This document shows positions 53,725 to 63,333 of a stretch of DNA of 64,000 nucleotides, one piece after another. The stretch is from contig NZ_CP163421.1 of assembly GCF_041429775.1 (NCBI RefSeq), positions 1,240,001 to 1,304,000 on the forward strand. The letters run 5' to 3'. The notes beneath the pieces are model-generated. The model saw nothing but the letters and a program-made list of their open reading frames with translations. It searched no databases and was not told the DNA's origin. This stretch comes from Glycocaulis abyssi (GTDB taxonomy: Bacteria; Pseudomonadota; Alphaproteobacteria; Caulobacterales; Maricaulaceae). The position numbers and the translations under genes were made by a program. Numbering within the stretch: the first letter of the stretch is position 1; each line of letters begins with the position of its first letter.

Positions 53725-55392
53725 CTACATGTTGGGGTAGTTCGGGCCACCGGCTCCCTCTGGCGTCGTCCAGTTGATGTTCTGGTTGGGATCCTTGATG
53801 TCGCAGGTTTTGCAGTGGACGCAGTTCTGCGCGTTGATCACGAATTTGGGCTCTCCACCCTCGTCGACCCATTCATACACCGCAGCCGGGCAGTAGCGCG
53901 CTGACGGCCCGCCATAGACATCATGTTCGCTGGCTTTCTGCAGCGCCATGTCGGCGACTTTGAGGTGGATCGGCTGATCCTCCTCATGATTGGTGTTGGA
54001 GATGAATACCGATGAGAGACGGTCGAAGGTCAGTACGCCATCGGGCTTGGGATAGTGGATCGGCTTGCACTGGGCGGCGGGTTTTGTCGCCTCGTAATCG
54101 GCGCCGCCATGGCCCATCGTGCCGAAGATGGAAAAGCCGAACAGCTGGTTCGTCCACATATCCATGCCGCCCAGCGCCACGCCCACAAGCGTGCCCCATT
54201 TGGTCCAGAGCGGCTTGACGTTGCGGACCTTCTTCAGCTCCGCCTTGACCCAGGATTTGTCATATGCCGCCTCATAGGCGGTGAGCTCATCATGCTGGCG
54301 GCTCTCGCCCAGCGCGGCAAAGGCGGCCTCTGCGGCCAGCATGCCGGTCTTCATGGCGTTATGGCTGCCCTTGATGCGCGGCACGTTCACAAAGCCGGCC
54401 GAGCAGCCGATCAGCGCGCCGCCCGGGAAGACCAGCTTCGGCACGGACTGGAAGCCGCCTTCTGTAATCGCGCGCGCACCATAGGACAGGCGCTCTGCGC
54501 CCTCAAAGATCGGCGCGATATCGGGATGGGTCTTCAGGCGCTGGAACTCACCGAACGGGAACAGGTTCGGGTTCTTGTAATTGAGGTGCACCACAAAACC
54601 GATGGCGACCAGATTATCGCCGAAATGATACATGAACGAGCCGCCGCCCGTATCGTTCGAAAGCGGCCAGCCCATGGTGTGCATGGCGAGGCCCTTCTTG
54701 TGGTGCTCCGGCTTCACGCGCCAGAGCTCCTTCATGCCGAGGCCATACTTTTGCGGCTCGCGCCCCTCATCGAGATTGAAGCGCCTGATCAGCTGCTTGG
54801 AGAGATTGCCGCGCGCGCCTTCGGCAAAGAGCGTGTACTTGGCGCGCAGCTCCATGCCGGGCTGGTACATGTCCTTGTGACTGCCATCCCGGGCCACACC
54901 CATATCGCCGGTGACAACGCCCTTGATGACGCCGTCTTCCTCGATCACCGAGGCAGCAGGGAAGCCGGGATAGATCTCCACGCCCAGGCCTTCAGCCTTT
55001 TCAGCCAGCCAGCGGCACAGATTGCCCAGCGAGCCGATATAGCAGCCGTGATTATGCATGAAGCCCGGCATGGCAAAGCCGGGGAAAGTCGCAGAGCCGG
55101 ACTCGCCCAGCGCCACGAACTTGTCGTCAGTGACTTCGGTATCAAAAGGCTGGTTCGGATCATCGCGCCAGTCAGGAAACAGCTCGTCGAGCGCCTTGGG
55201 ATCAAACACGACACCAGAGAGGATATGGGCGCCGACCTCGGAGCCTTTCTCGATCACGGCAACAGAGACCTCGCGGCCCTCGGCCTCGGCCAGTTGCCGG
55301 ATGCGGATGGCAGCCGCCAGACCGGCCGGTCCGCCGCCTGCAATCACCACATCGTATTCCATCGCGTCGCGTTCGATTCCGCCGTCAGCCAT
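53725..55392 (-). CDS. Electron transfer flavoprotein-ubiquinone oxidoreductase
   Basis: The 555-residue protein passes electrons from ETF to ubiquinone. It has the FAD motif VVIAGGGPAGLAAAIRI, ubiquinone-binding regions (GWPLSNDTGGGSFMYHFGDN), and the 4Fe-4S ligands near the end (RYCPAAVYEW and NCVHCKTCDIKDP). The cluster pattern matches the human enzyme. Start ATG 55392. Membrane-associated. It precedes the TPR-ispE chain. Confidence 0.96.
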   Translation of the reverse strand: MADGGIERDAMEYDVVIAGGGPAGLAAAIRIRQLAEAEGREVSVAVIEKGSEVGAHILSGVVFDPKALDELFPDWRDDPNQPFDTEVTDDKFVALGESGSATFPGFAMPGFMHNHGCYIGSLGNLCRWLAEKAEGLGVEIYPGFPAASVIEEDGVIKGVVTGDMGVARDGSHKDMYQPGMELRAKYTLFAEGARGNLSKQLIRRFNLDEGREPQKYGLGMKELWRVKPEHHKKGLAMHTMGWPLSNDTGGGSFMYHFGDNLVAIGFVVHLNYKNPNLFPFGEFQRLKTHPDIAPIFEGAERLSYGARAITEGGFQSVPKLVFPGGALIGCSAGFVNVPRIKGSHNAMKTGMLAAEAAFAALGESRQHDELTAYEAAYDKSWVKAELKKVRNVKPLWTKWGTLVGVALGGMDMWTNQLFGFSIFGTMGHGGADYEATKPAAQCKPIHYPKPDGVLTFDRLSSVFISNTNHEEDQPIHLKVADMALQKASEHDVYGGPSARYCPAAVYEWVDEGGEPKFVINAQNCVHCKTCDIKDPNQNINWTTPEGAGGPNYPNM

Positions 55393-55575
55393 GTCGCCTC
55401 CCGTCAGTTCTTCTTCCCGCGCTGATTATGTGCGCCAGCTTGACACCAGCGTTTGCGCGAGGCCCTGTCCCGTCTTAGCTTACACCTAGCAAATGAGCTA
55501 GGGCATCAGCCCGGCTACGCCAGCAAAAAGCACAGAGCGCGGATAAATTCTCAAACCCGGATCGGACCTGATTGC

Positions 55576-56370
55576 GTGACGCCTGACCATCCACCCTCCC
55601 AAGCCAATGCGCTCGCCGCGCTGAAAAGCCTGGCCGGCTGGTGGGAGGATGCCGGGATCGCGGTGGATATCCCCCCTGCCCCGCCCGCAGCGCTGCGCAA
55701 GAGTGCACCGGAGCGTCAGGCCGCCCCGGCCGCGCCTGCGGTGAAATCCGCGCCTGCGGGGCCGGAAAAGCCCGCGCAGGACGCGAGCGCGATGGCGCGT
55801 GCCGCCACTGACATCGCGGCGCTGAAAGTCGCCGTGGAGAGTTTTGACGGGTGCGACCTGAAACGCACCGCCCGCAACACCGTGTTCGCGCGCGGGAACC
55901 ACGAAGCGCCCCTGATGGTGATCGGCGAAGGGCCAGGGCAGGACGAGGACCGCGAGGGCCTGCCTTTCGTGGGCCGCTCTGGCCAACTCCTCGACCGCAT
56001 GCTCGCCGCCATCGGCCTTGATGAAACCAGCGCCTACATCACCAATGTCGTGTTCTGGCGTCCGCCCGGAAACCGCAAGCCCTCCACAGAGGAAATCGAG
56101 ATCTGCCGCCCGTTTGTGGAGCGCCATATCGCGCTGGCAAAACCGCGCCTCATCCTGCTGGCGGGCGGTATCTCCACACAGGCCATGCTGAAAACGCCCC
56201 AAGGGATCATGGCGTTGCGCGGGCGCTGGTCGCAAGTGACCGTGGAGGGCCATTCCACCCCGGCCCTGCCAATTTTCCACCCGGCCTTCCTCCTGCGCCG
56301 TCCGCAGGAAAAGGCGAAAGCCTGGGCCGATCTGCTGAGCCTGCAGGAGAAGCTGGAAGAGCTTTCCTAA
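55576..56370 (+). CDS. Uracil-DNA glycosylase, family 4-like
   Basis: The 264-residue protein has the motif GEGPGQDEDREGLPFVGRSGQLLDRML (motif A), NVVFWRPPGNRKPS, and the C-terminal IFHPAFLLRRPQEK (HPS/A-type motif). It excises uracil from DNA. Compared with thermophilic family 4 enzymes, only two of the four iron-sulfur Cys are seen (GCDL and EICRP), and FWRPP replaces the usual Cys-Arg, as in the alphaproteobacterial branch. The N-terminal 85 residues are Ala/Pro-rich. Start GTG 55576. Confidence 0.88.
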   Translation: MTPDHPPSQANALAALKSLAGWWEDAGIAVDIPPAPPAALRKSAPERQAAPAAPAVKSAPAGPEKPAQDASAMARAATDIAALKVAVESFDGCDLKRTARNTVFARGNHEAPLMVIGEGPGQDEDREGLPFVGRSGQLLDRMLAAIGLDETSAYITNVVFWRPPGNRKPSTEEIEICRPFVERHIALAKPRLILLAGGISTQAMLKTPQGIMALRGRWSQVTVEGHSTPALPIFHPAFLLRRPQEKAKAWADLLSLQEKLEELS

Positions 56371-56936
56371 GCTTCATCCACATCGGCCAGCTCGCGCAAA
56401 TACGCGATGCGGGCAAGGCCGTGGGCGCGAAGGCGGATCTCAAGATCGCTGCGCGTATGGGCGCTCGACCAGCGTATGCCCTCAAACAGCCCGCGCGGGG
56501 CCGGGCCTTTAAGCGCCAGCAGCCAGTAACCGCCATCTTCCGCCGGGCCAATCACCGCGTCATGGCGTTTGAGCAGGGCGAAAGCGCGCGCGACATCGCG
56601 CCGGGTAATGTCGGGCGCATCGGTGCCGATGATTGCGATGGGGCCAGCACCGGCCAACACCCTTGCCTGCCGCGCACCGAGATCACCGCCCCCTTGCGGC
56701 CAGCGCATCAGATCATCCGGCCAGACCTTGCCGAACGCGCGGGTGATGGCGCTGTCCGGGCTGACTGCCAGCACGGTCCGCCAGCGCGCATTATCGCGCA
56801 CGGCCCGAAGCGTTTTGGCCGTCATCGCCCGGTAGGCGCGCCACGCCATCACCTTGCCGATACCGGCGGCAAGGCGCGTCTTGGCTCCGCCAATCACCGG
56901 CGCGCGGGCAAAGACGATGAGGCGCGCTTTGCTCAT
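56367..56936 (-). CDS. Arsenosugar-type glycosyltransferase TIGR04282 family
   Basis: The 189-residue protein has the TIGR04282 signature: LIVFARAPVIGGAKTRLAAGIG at the N-terminus, GDLGARQARVLAGAGPIAIIGTDAPDI near residue 90, and AVIGPAEDGGYWLLAL. The family belongs to a set found with arsenosugar synthesis genes, but the activity here is unknown. Overlaps the next gene by 4 bp (ATGA) and the UDG gene's stop by 4 bp. Confidence 0.85.
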   Translation of the reverse strand: MSKARLIVFARAPVIGGAKTRLAAGIGKVMAWRAYRAMTAKTLRAVRDNARWRTVLAVSPDSAITRAFGKVWPDDLMRWPQGGGDLGARQARVLAGAGPIAIIGTDAPDITRRDVARAFALLKRHDAVIGPAEDGGYWLLALKGPAPRGLFEGIRWSSAHTRSDLEIRLRAHGLARIAYLRELADVDEA

Positions 56937-57646
56937 GACCTGCGCCTTGAATAGACCCGCGCCAGCTTTTCCGGGTCCGCGCCGAGGAAATATCGCGCGA
57001 GCAGGAGAAGATTGGCCGCAGAGCGGCGCAGATACCCCTCGGAGCGGAAGCGCGCGGCGCTGGTGATAGCGCGCGCCGGAACCGGTTTCAGGCGGCGCCT
57101 GCCTATGCGCCTTACGACGTCCACATCCTCAAACAGGCGCATCAGGCGGTATCCGCCAAGCCTCTCATAAAACCGTGCCGGAACGAGCAATCCCTGATCG
57201 CCATAGGGCAGGCCGAACGCCGCGCAGCGCCAGGCCACAAACCGCTCCAGACGGCGCGCAGGCGCGCTCTCATCATCCAGCGCAAACTGGAAATATCCCG
57301 CAACCTCCCCGCCCGCATGCGCCGCCATGAAGGCTTTCACCGCCTTCGCCCAGCCCGGCTCCAGCCGTGTGTCCGCGTGCAGGAAGAGCAGCCAGTCGCC
57401 TTCGCCGGCGCCTTCAATCGCGCGGGCTGCCCCGGCGGCGAGCTGCACACCGCGCCCCGGCAGGGATTTGACCACATCAAATCCGCGCGCGCGGGCGAGC
57501 TTTACCGTGGCATCGCCCGACCCGCCATCGGCCAGCACCCAGCGCGAGACCAGCCCGCAGGCAATGGCCGGTTCCAGGCTGGCGAACGTGTCCGGCAGGG
57601 AGGGGGCCGCGTTCAGTGCGGGAATGATAACAATCACATGGCTCAT
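56933..57646 (-). CDS. GT2-type glycosyltransferase, TIGR04283 family
   Basis: The 237-residue protein is a GT-A glycosyltransferase: VIVIIPALNAAPSLPDTFASL, VLADGGSGDATVKLARARGFDV, DWLLFLHADTRLEPGW (metal-binding DxD-like HADT), and LFEDVDVVRRIGRRR. It matches the TIGR04283 set paired with TIGR04282, forming a coupled two-gene unit. The radical SAM arsenosugar enzyme usually next to them is not here. ATG 57646 is chosen over an upstream ATG at 57664. Confidence 0.85.
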   Translation of the reverse strand: MSHVIVIIPALNAAPSLPDTFASLEPAIACGLVSRWVLADGGSGDATVKLARARGFDVVKSLPGRGVQLAAGAARAIEGAGEGDWLLFLHADTRLEPGWAKAVKAFMAAHAGGEVAGYFQFALDDESAPARRLERFVAWRCAAFGLPYGDQGLLVPARFYERLGGYRLMRLFEDVDVVRRIGRRRLKPVPARAITSAARFRSEGYLRRSAANLLLLARYFLGADPEKLARVYSRRRS

Positions 57647-57731
57647 GCGCGCCATAAGGCGCATGCGCGGCTCCGCTCGTCAATGTGATTTTGTTCTTGA
57701 ATTGTTCCAGATTTCGAGTCAGCGTCCTGCC

Positions 57732-58835
57732 ATGAACGCGATTACCCCCGCCCGCCAGTCAGAGGCCCTGCCCGACCCCTTCCAGCCTTCTGGAAGGGGC
57801 GCAAAGTCCAACGCTTCGGGACGGTTTGAGCGCACGACCTCGCAGCCGGTCGATGATGGCTGGCACAGCGAGGCGCCGCCGCGCCAGATCAAGACCACAC
57901 TCATCCGCGATGCGGCACGCTCCATCATCACGAGTAATGACAGCCCGGATATCAGCTTTGACCAGTCGGTGAACCCCTACCGGGGCTGTGAGCATGGCTG
58001 CATCTACTGTTTTGCGCGGCCCACCCATGCCTATTGGGGCTATTCGGCAGGCCTCGACTTTGAAAGCGTGATCTTTTTCAAGCCCGGCGCGGCAGAGCTT
58101 TTACGCAAGGCGTTTTCAAAGCGCGGCTATGCTCCGCGCCCGGTCGCGCTGGGCAGCAATACCGACCCCTACCAGCCGGTGGAGCGCGATTTGCGCATTA
58201 CCCGCTCCATCCTTGAAACCTGCCTGGCGTTCCGCCACCCGGTCAGCATCATCACCAAATCGGCAGGCGTGCTGCGTGATCTGGACCTACTATCGGAACT
58301 GGCCGCGCTTGGCCTTGCTCATGTGGCGATCTCGGTGACGACGCTGGATGCGAAGCTGGCCAGAACCATGGAGCCACGCGCTTCCACGCCCACGCGGCGG
58401 CTCTCGGCCATCACGGCATTGAGCGAAGCGGGCGTGCCGGTCAGCATTTTCACCTCGCCCATGATACCGGGCCTCAATGATCACGAGCTGGAAAACCTGC
58501 TCGGCGCCGGCGCGAAGGCCGGGGCAGACCATGCCAGCTATGTATTGCTCCGCCTGCCGCTGGAGGTGGAGCCTCTGTTCAGACAATGGCTCTCGGTTGA
58601 ACGCCCTCTCTCCGCCAAAAAAATCATGGGACTGATCGAGAGCACGCGCGGCGGCAAGGCCTATGACAGCCGCTTCCATGCGCGGATGCGCGGCGAAGGC
58701 CCGGTGGCAGGGCTGATCCGCGCCCGCTTCGAGAGGGCCTGCCGGGCGAACGGGCTTTCGCGCAAGGTGGCGCCGCTGCGCGCGGACCTTTTTACCGTAC
58801 CGGAAAAGGACAGCGATCAGCTGAGTTTGTTTTGA
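57732..58835 (+). CDS. PA0069-family radical SAM protein
   Basis: The 367-residue protein has a radical SAM cluster motif CEHGCIYCFARPTH (Cys-x3-Cys-x2-Cys) near residue 95, VNPYRGCEHGCIYC just before it, and GSNTDPYQPVERDLRITR. It resembles the PA0069/Rv2578c family, related to spore photoproduct lyase. The reaction is unknown. It starts at ATG 57732, divergent from the glycosyltransferase pair. GANTC lies about 12 bp upstream (GAGTC). Confidence 0.88.
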   Translation: MNAITPARQSEALPDPFQPSGRGAKSNASGRFERTTSQPVDDGWHSEAPPRQIKTTLIRDAARSIITSNDSPDISFDQSVNPYRGCEHGCIYCFARPTHAYWGYSAGLDFESVIFFKPGAAELLRKAFSKRGYAPRPVALGSNTDPYQPVERDLRITRSILETCLAFRHPVSIITKSAGVLRDLDLLSELAALGLAHVAISVTTLDAKLARTMEPRASTPTRRLSAITALSEAGVPVSIFTSPMIPGLNDHELENLLGAGAKAGADHASYVLLRLPLEVEPLFRQWLSVERPLSAKKIMGLIESTRGGKAYDSRFHARMRGEGPVAGLIRARFERACRANGLSRKVAPLRADLFTVPEKDSDQLSLF

Positions 58836-58858
58836 TTTTACCTCGACAGAGAAGAATT

Positions 58859-58944
58859 ACCGGGGTCCCGGGCTTGACCCGGGATCCAAACTTGCAGCCG
58901 CTGACAGTTCCTATGGGTCCCGGCTCGGGGGCCGGGACCCCGGT
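58859..58944. repeat. 86-bp inverted repeat with 13-bp outer arms
   Basis: ACCGGGGTCCCGG at 58859-58871 pairs perfectly with CCGGGACCCCGGT at 58932-58944. Inner hairpins CCCGGG-CTTGA-CCCGGG and GGTCCCGGC-...-GCCGGGACC lie inside. It fills part of the gap between the radical SAM gene and rnhB. Confidence 0.8.
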
Positions 58945-59047
58945 TGGGGAGGCCTGCGGGTTGTTTGCCACGCTCATCACAATGTTGAGACGAAGAGTTC
59001 GCTCCCTCACCCTTTACCCCTCCCCCGCACCGTCCTAGCAAGACGCC

Positions 59048-59633
59048 ATGAGAGAAGCGCAGATCATCGCAGGCATAGACGAGGCCGGGCGCGGGCCGCT
59101 GGCCGGGCCAGTGGTAGCAGCCGCGGTGATCCTGCCTGCACACTTCTCTGCCCTCTCCGCACTGGCGGATTCCAAAAAGCTGACCGCTAGACGCCGCGAG
59201 GCGCTGGCCGCCATCATCCGCGCCGAGGCCATGGTCGGTGTCGGCATTGCGGAACCCGCCGAGATTGACCGGGTAAACGTGCTCGAAGCGACCATGCGGG
59301 CCATGTCGCGCGCCTGCCGGAACCTGCCCCTCGTCCCGCATAAAGTCCTGGTCGATGGCAACCGCCTGCCCCGCCTCGACTGCCCGGCAGAGGCGATTAT
59401 CGGCGGCGATGGCAGCCAGCCGATGATTTCAGCCGCCTCCATCATCGCAAAAACCGTGCGCGACGCCCTGATGATCGAGGCTGCACTGCGCTGGCCCGGC
59501 TACGCGCTGGAAGGCCATAAAGGCTATGGCGCAAAGGCCCATATCGATGCCCTGCAAGGGCTGGGCGCCACACCCATCCATCGCTTTTCCTACCGCCCTG
59601 TCGCGCATGCGGCAGAAAAAAGTGCACAAGGGT

Positions 59634-59635
<2 letters not shown>
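59048..59635 (+). CDS. rnhB: Ribonuclease HII
   Basis: The 195-residue enzyme removes ribonucleotides from DNA. It has GIDEAGRGPLAGPVVAAAV (catalytic Asp/Glu), DSKKLTARRREAL and the C-terminal GYALEGHKGYGAKAHIDAL-LGATPIHR region. A stop TGA overlaps the GANTC site of the ccrM promoter region. It is directly upstream of ccrM. Confidence 0.96.
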
Positions 59636-60792
<1,157 letters not shown>

Positions 60793-60821
60793 GGGGCGCT
60801 TTTCCCAGTCCCTTTTCGCAT

Positions 60822-60884
60822 TTTCCCGACGAAAGCCGGGCTCCGGAATAAAAAGCTGGGCACCGGCTTTCGCCGGTGAAACGC
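60822..60884 (+). repeat. Palindromic repeat family copy 2
   Basis: CCCGACGAAAGCCGGG then CACCGGC-TTTC-GCCGGTG (60861-60878). Matches the reverse complement of the nadA-nadB element over about 60 bp. It lies between convergent ccrM and mutY ends. Confidence 0.8.
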
Positions 60885-60920
60885 GGTGTAGAGGTTTCCC
60901 GTCGACTAGAGTTAATCCAC

Positions 60921-62036
60921 CTACAACGCCGCCTGCACCGCCTTTTTCATCGCTGTAGGCAGCCCTGCCGCACGGATCGGGTGCACACCCACCCAGCGCG
61001 CGCCATCGGGCAGGTTTGCCTCCCCCGACAGGGGCGCGGCAAAAACCGTCAGGCGCAATTCAAAATGGGTGAAGACATGGGTGATCCGGCCCGCCTCGCG
61101 CCATCTGAGCGCCAGCGGCGCGGCTTCTGACAGGGCGGGCAACGCCCCGGCGTCCACCACCCAGTCCGTCCCCGGCACTTCCAGCATGCCGCCCAGCAGC
61201 CCCTTGTCGGGCCGTGTGCGCACCAGCACCTCGCGGCCCTCGCCCTCCCCGCGCAGGACCACGAAGGCGAGGCCATGGCGCACGGGCTTGACCTTCTTCG
61301 CGGCTTTCACCGGATAGCGTTCCTGATCGCCCGCAGCGCGCGCGGCACAGTGCGCCGCCCACGGACACGCACCGCAGGAGGGAGCGCGCGGCGTGCAGAT
61401 AACCGCGCCCAGATCCATGATGGCCTGTGCGTAGTCTCCGGGCCGGGCCGGATCAGCCAGGCTGGCCGCATGTTTGCGGATGTCTGGCTTGGCAGAGGGC
61501 AGCGGCGCCTCGATACGGAAGACCCGTGTGATGACACGCTCCACATTGGCATCCACCACGCTGGCGGGCAGGTTGAAGGCGGCTGCGCGGATAGCGTGCG
61601 CGGTGTATTCGCCTATGCCAGGCAGCGCGCGAAGCCCTTCCAGATCAGACGGGAACACCCCGCCCAGCTCACGCGATACGGCTTGCGCGCAGGCATGCAG
61701 ATTGCGGGCGCGGGCGTAATATCCAAGCCCCGCCCAGGCTGCCATCACATCCTCGCGCGGCGCATCGGCAAGATCATGGACCGTCGGCCAGAGCGACAGG
61801 AATTTCGCATAGTACGGCGCGGCATGGGCCACTGTCGTCTGCTGCAGCATGATCTCCGACAGCCAGACGGCGTACGCGTCTGCCACGCGGCCCGCCACGC
61901 GCTCTTCAGGCCTTATGCGCCACGGCAGGGTACGCCCCTCCCGGTCGTACCAGGCAAGAAGACGCGCGCGCATGGCGGCGATGTCACCGTCAGGCGGGCT
62001 TGCCGCATCGATCGGAAGTGCCGAAACTGTGCTCAT
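60921..62036 (-). CDS. mutY: A/G-specific adenine glycosylase
   Basis: The 371-residue enzyme removes adenine opposite 8-oxoguanine. It has LPGIGEYTAHAIRAAAFNLPASVVDANVERVITR (HhH and catalytic Asp), the 4Fe-4S motif CTPRAPSCGACPWAAHC (Cys-x6-Cys-x2-Cys-x5-Cys), and a C-terminal NUDIX-like lesion-recognition domain (KGLLGGMLEVPGTDW). ATG 62036 overlaps the divergent dciA ATG; ATG 61973 (MRARLLAWYDREG) is possible and loses 21 residues. Confidence 0.96.
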   Translation of the reverse strand: MSTVSALPIDAASPPDGDIAAMRARLLAWYDREGRTLPWRIRPEERVAGRVADAYAVWLSEIMLQQTTVAHAAPYYAKFLSLWPTVHDLADAPREDVMAAWAGLGYYARARNLHACAQAVSRELGGVFPSDLEGLRALPGIGEYTAHAIRAAAFNLPASVVDANVERVITRVFRIEAPLPSAKPDIRKHAASLADPARPGDYAQAIMDLGAVICTPRAPSCGACPWAAHCAARAAGDQERYPVKAAKKVKPVRHGLAFVVLRGEGEGREVLVRTRPDKGLLGGMLEVPGTDWVVDAGALPALSEAAPLALRWREAGRITHVFTHFELRLTVFAAPLSGEANLPDGARWVGVHPIRAAGLPTAMKKAVQAAL

Positions 62037-62601
62037 GGATGAAAGCTGGAAACAGGACGGCCAAAAGGCAATCACGCAGCGCAGGCGCATACGCTCCAAA
62101 AGCGATGCCGTCTCGCGGGCACAGGCCGATCTGTGGGCCGTCGATCACCGGGGGAAACCGGCCATCAAGCCGCCGCCGCCCGCCGGGCGGGCGCTGGCCA
62201 ATGTGATCCGTCCGCTCGCCAAGGCCTTCGGACCCGGCGCCTCTGAGCTGGAGGAGCACTGGGAGGCGATTGTCGGTGAAGCACTGGCGCGCTGGACCAG
62301 CCCTGAAAAACTGCAATCAGGCACACTGACCGTGCGGGCGCGCGGGCCTGCCGCCGCGCTGATCGAGGCGCAATCGGGCGTGATACTCGAACGCGTCGCG
62401 CAATATGCCGGCAAGGCGCCCAAGCGCCTGCGCATCGTACAGGGCTCGCTGGCTGCGCCTGCCGGGCCGGTACGCCGCGCGGCAAGCCGGGTAGTCAAAC
62501 GCGCCGAACCCCTGCCCACGCCGGCCGCCGATCCGGCAGAGCGCCTGGCGGCGGCGCTAGCCGATTTTGCGGCGGCGGTGAAGGAACGCGAGGGCGGGTA
62601 G
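62035..62601 (+). CDS. dciA: DciA family (DUF721) helicase-loading protein
   Basis: The 188-residue protein has the DciA-type DUF721 domain: LANVIRPLAKAFGPGASELEEHWEAIVGEALARWTSPEKLQSGTLTVRARGPAAALIEAQSGVILERV. DciA loads the replicative helicase in bacteria without DnaC. The N-terminal 40 residues are basic. ATG 62035 overlaps the mutY ATG. Confidence 0.88.
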   Translation: MDESWKQDGQKAITQRRRIRSKSDAVSRAQADLWAVDHRGKPAIKPPPPAGRALANVIRPLAKAFGPGASELEEHWEAIVGEALARWTSPEKLQSGTLTVRARGPAAALIEAQSGVILERVAQYAGKAPKRLRIVQGSLAAPAGPVRRAASRVVKRAEPLPTPAADPAERLAAALADFAAAVKEREGG

Positions 62602-62623
62602 CTTCGTCCTCGCTGTCCAATGC

Positions 62624-62739
62624 TGTCATCCTCCGGCCGAGCGTTCGCGAGGTCCGGGGGACCCATGCCTCAATCTTTCCGCCCGATCGCTCTTTGCAGG
62701 CATGGGTTCCCCGGATGGCTGCGCCACCGGGGAATGACA
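62624..62739. repeat. 116-bp imperfect inverted repeat
   Basis: Outer arms TGTCATCCTCCGG (62624-62636) and CCGGGGAATGACA (62727-62739) match at 11 of 13 positions, with inner arms GGGACCCATGCC and GGCATGGGTTCC. It occupies the gap between dciA and the yceI gene. Confidence 0.75.
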
Positions 62740-62752
62740 AGTTGTTGGAACC

Positions 62753-63298
62753 CTACTCCGCATCCGCCTCGATATGCAGGCGCACGGTGACGGTGGGTGC
62801 CACTTCGGCCCAGCTGGAACCGCCCACGCCAAACTCTGCCCGCACGATCTCCAGACTGCCTTGCGCCACGGCGCGGCCATTATTGATCTCGACAGTGAAG
62901 GGCAGAACGGCGCCGCGGCTCTCGCCCTTGATGGTCAGCGTGCCACGGGCCTCATAGCCTTCATCAGTGGCCACAATCTCTTCGGACACAAAGACCGCTT
63001 CGGAATATTCGGCCACATGCAGGCCATCGCGGCTGACCAGAGCCGACTGGTATTCACGGTTCGGGATAGTGCCGGTATCGCTGGTCACGCGCGCGGAAAT
63101 CTGCGCGTTTTCAAGATCTTCCGGATCGAAGCTGATCTCGGCAGAGAACTCGGCGAATGTGGCGGCCACGGCCTGCCCGAAAACACGGGTTTCGGCGGTC
63201 ACTTCAGACGCAGCTGTGTCAATCACCCAGTCCTGAGCCGACAGGGGAAAAGTGCCGGTCAGGGCAAAGGCAAAAGCGGCGATGGATGCACGGATCAT
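62753..63298 (-). CDS. YceI-like periplasmic lipocalin-type protein
   Basis: The 181-residue precursor has a signal peptide (cleaved near SAQ, residues 20-21) and the YceI beta-barrel pattern: WVIDTAASEVTAETRVFGQAVAATFAEFSAEISFDPEDL and LTIKGESRGAVLPFTVEI, ending RLHIEADAE. YceI binds isoprenoid lipids. It follows the b561 gene by 35 bp in the same operon. A second YceI lies upstream, so the two flank the cytochrome. Confidence 0.9.
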   Translation of the reverse strand: MIRASIAAFAFALTGTFPLSAQDWVIDTAASEVTAETRVFGQAVAATFAEFSAEISFDPEDLENAQISARVTSDTGTIPNREYQSALVSRDGLHVAEYSEAVFVSEEIVATDEGYEARGTLTIKGESRGAVLPFTVEINNGRAVAQGSLEIVRAEFGVGGSSWAEVAPTVTVRLHIEADAE

Positions 63299-63333
63299 GG
63301 GGAGGTCTCCGTTATCGGTTGTTTTTCTGATAT

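Noticed and set aside
54055-55425. 456-codon antisense frame in etf-QO
   Set aside because: No motifs, and opposite a fully conserved protein.
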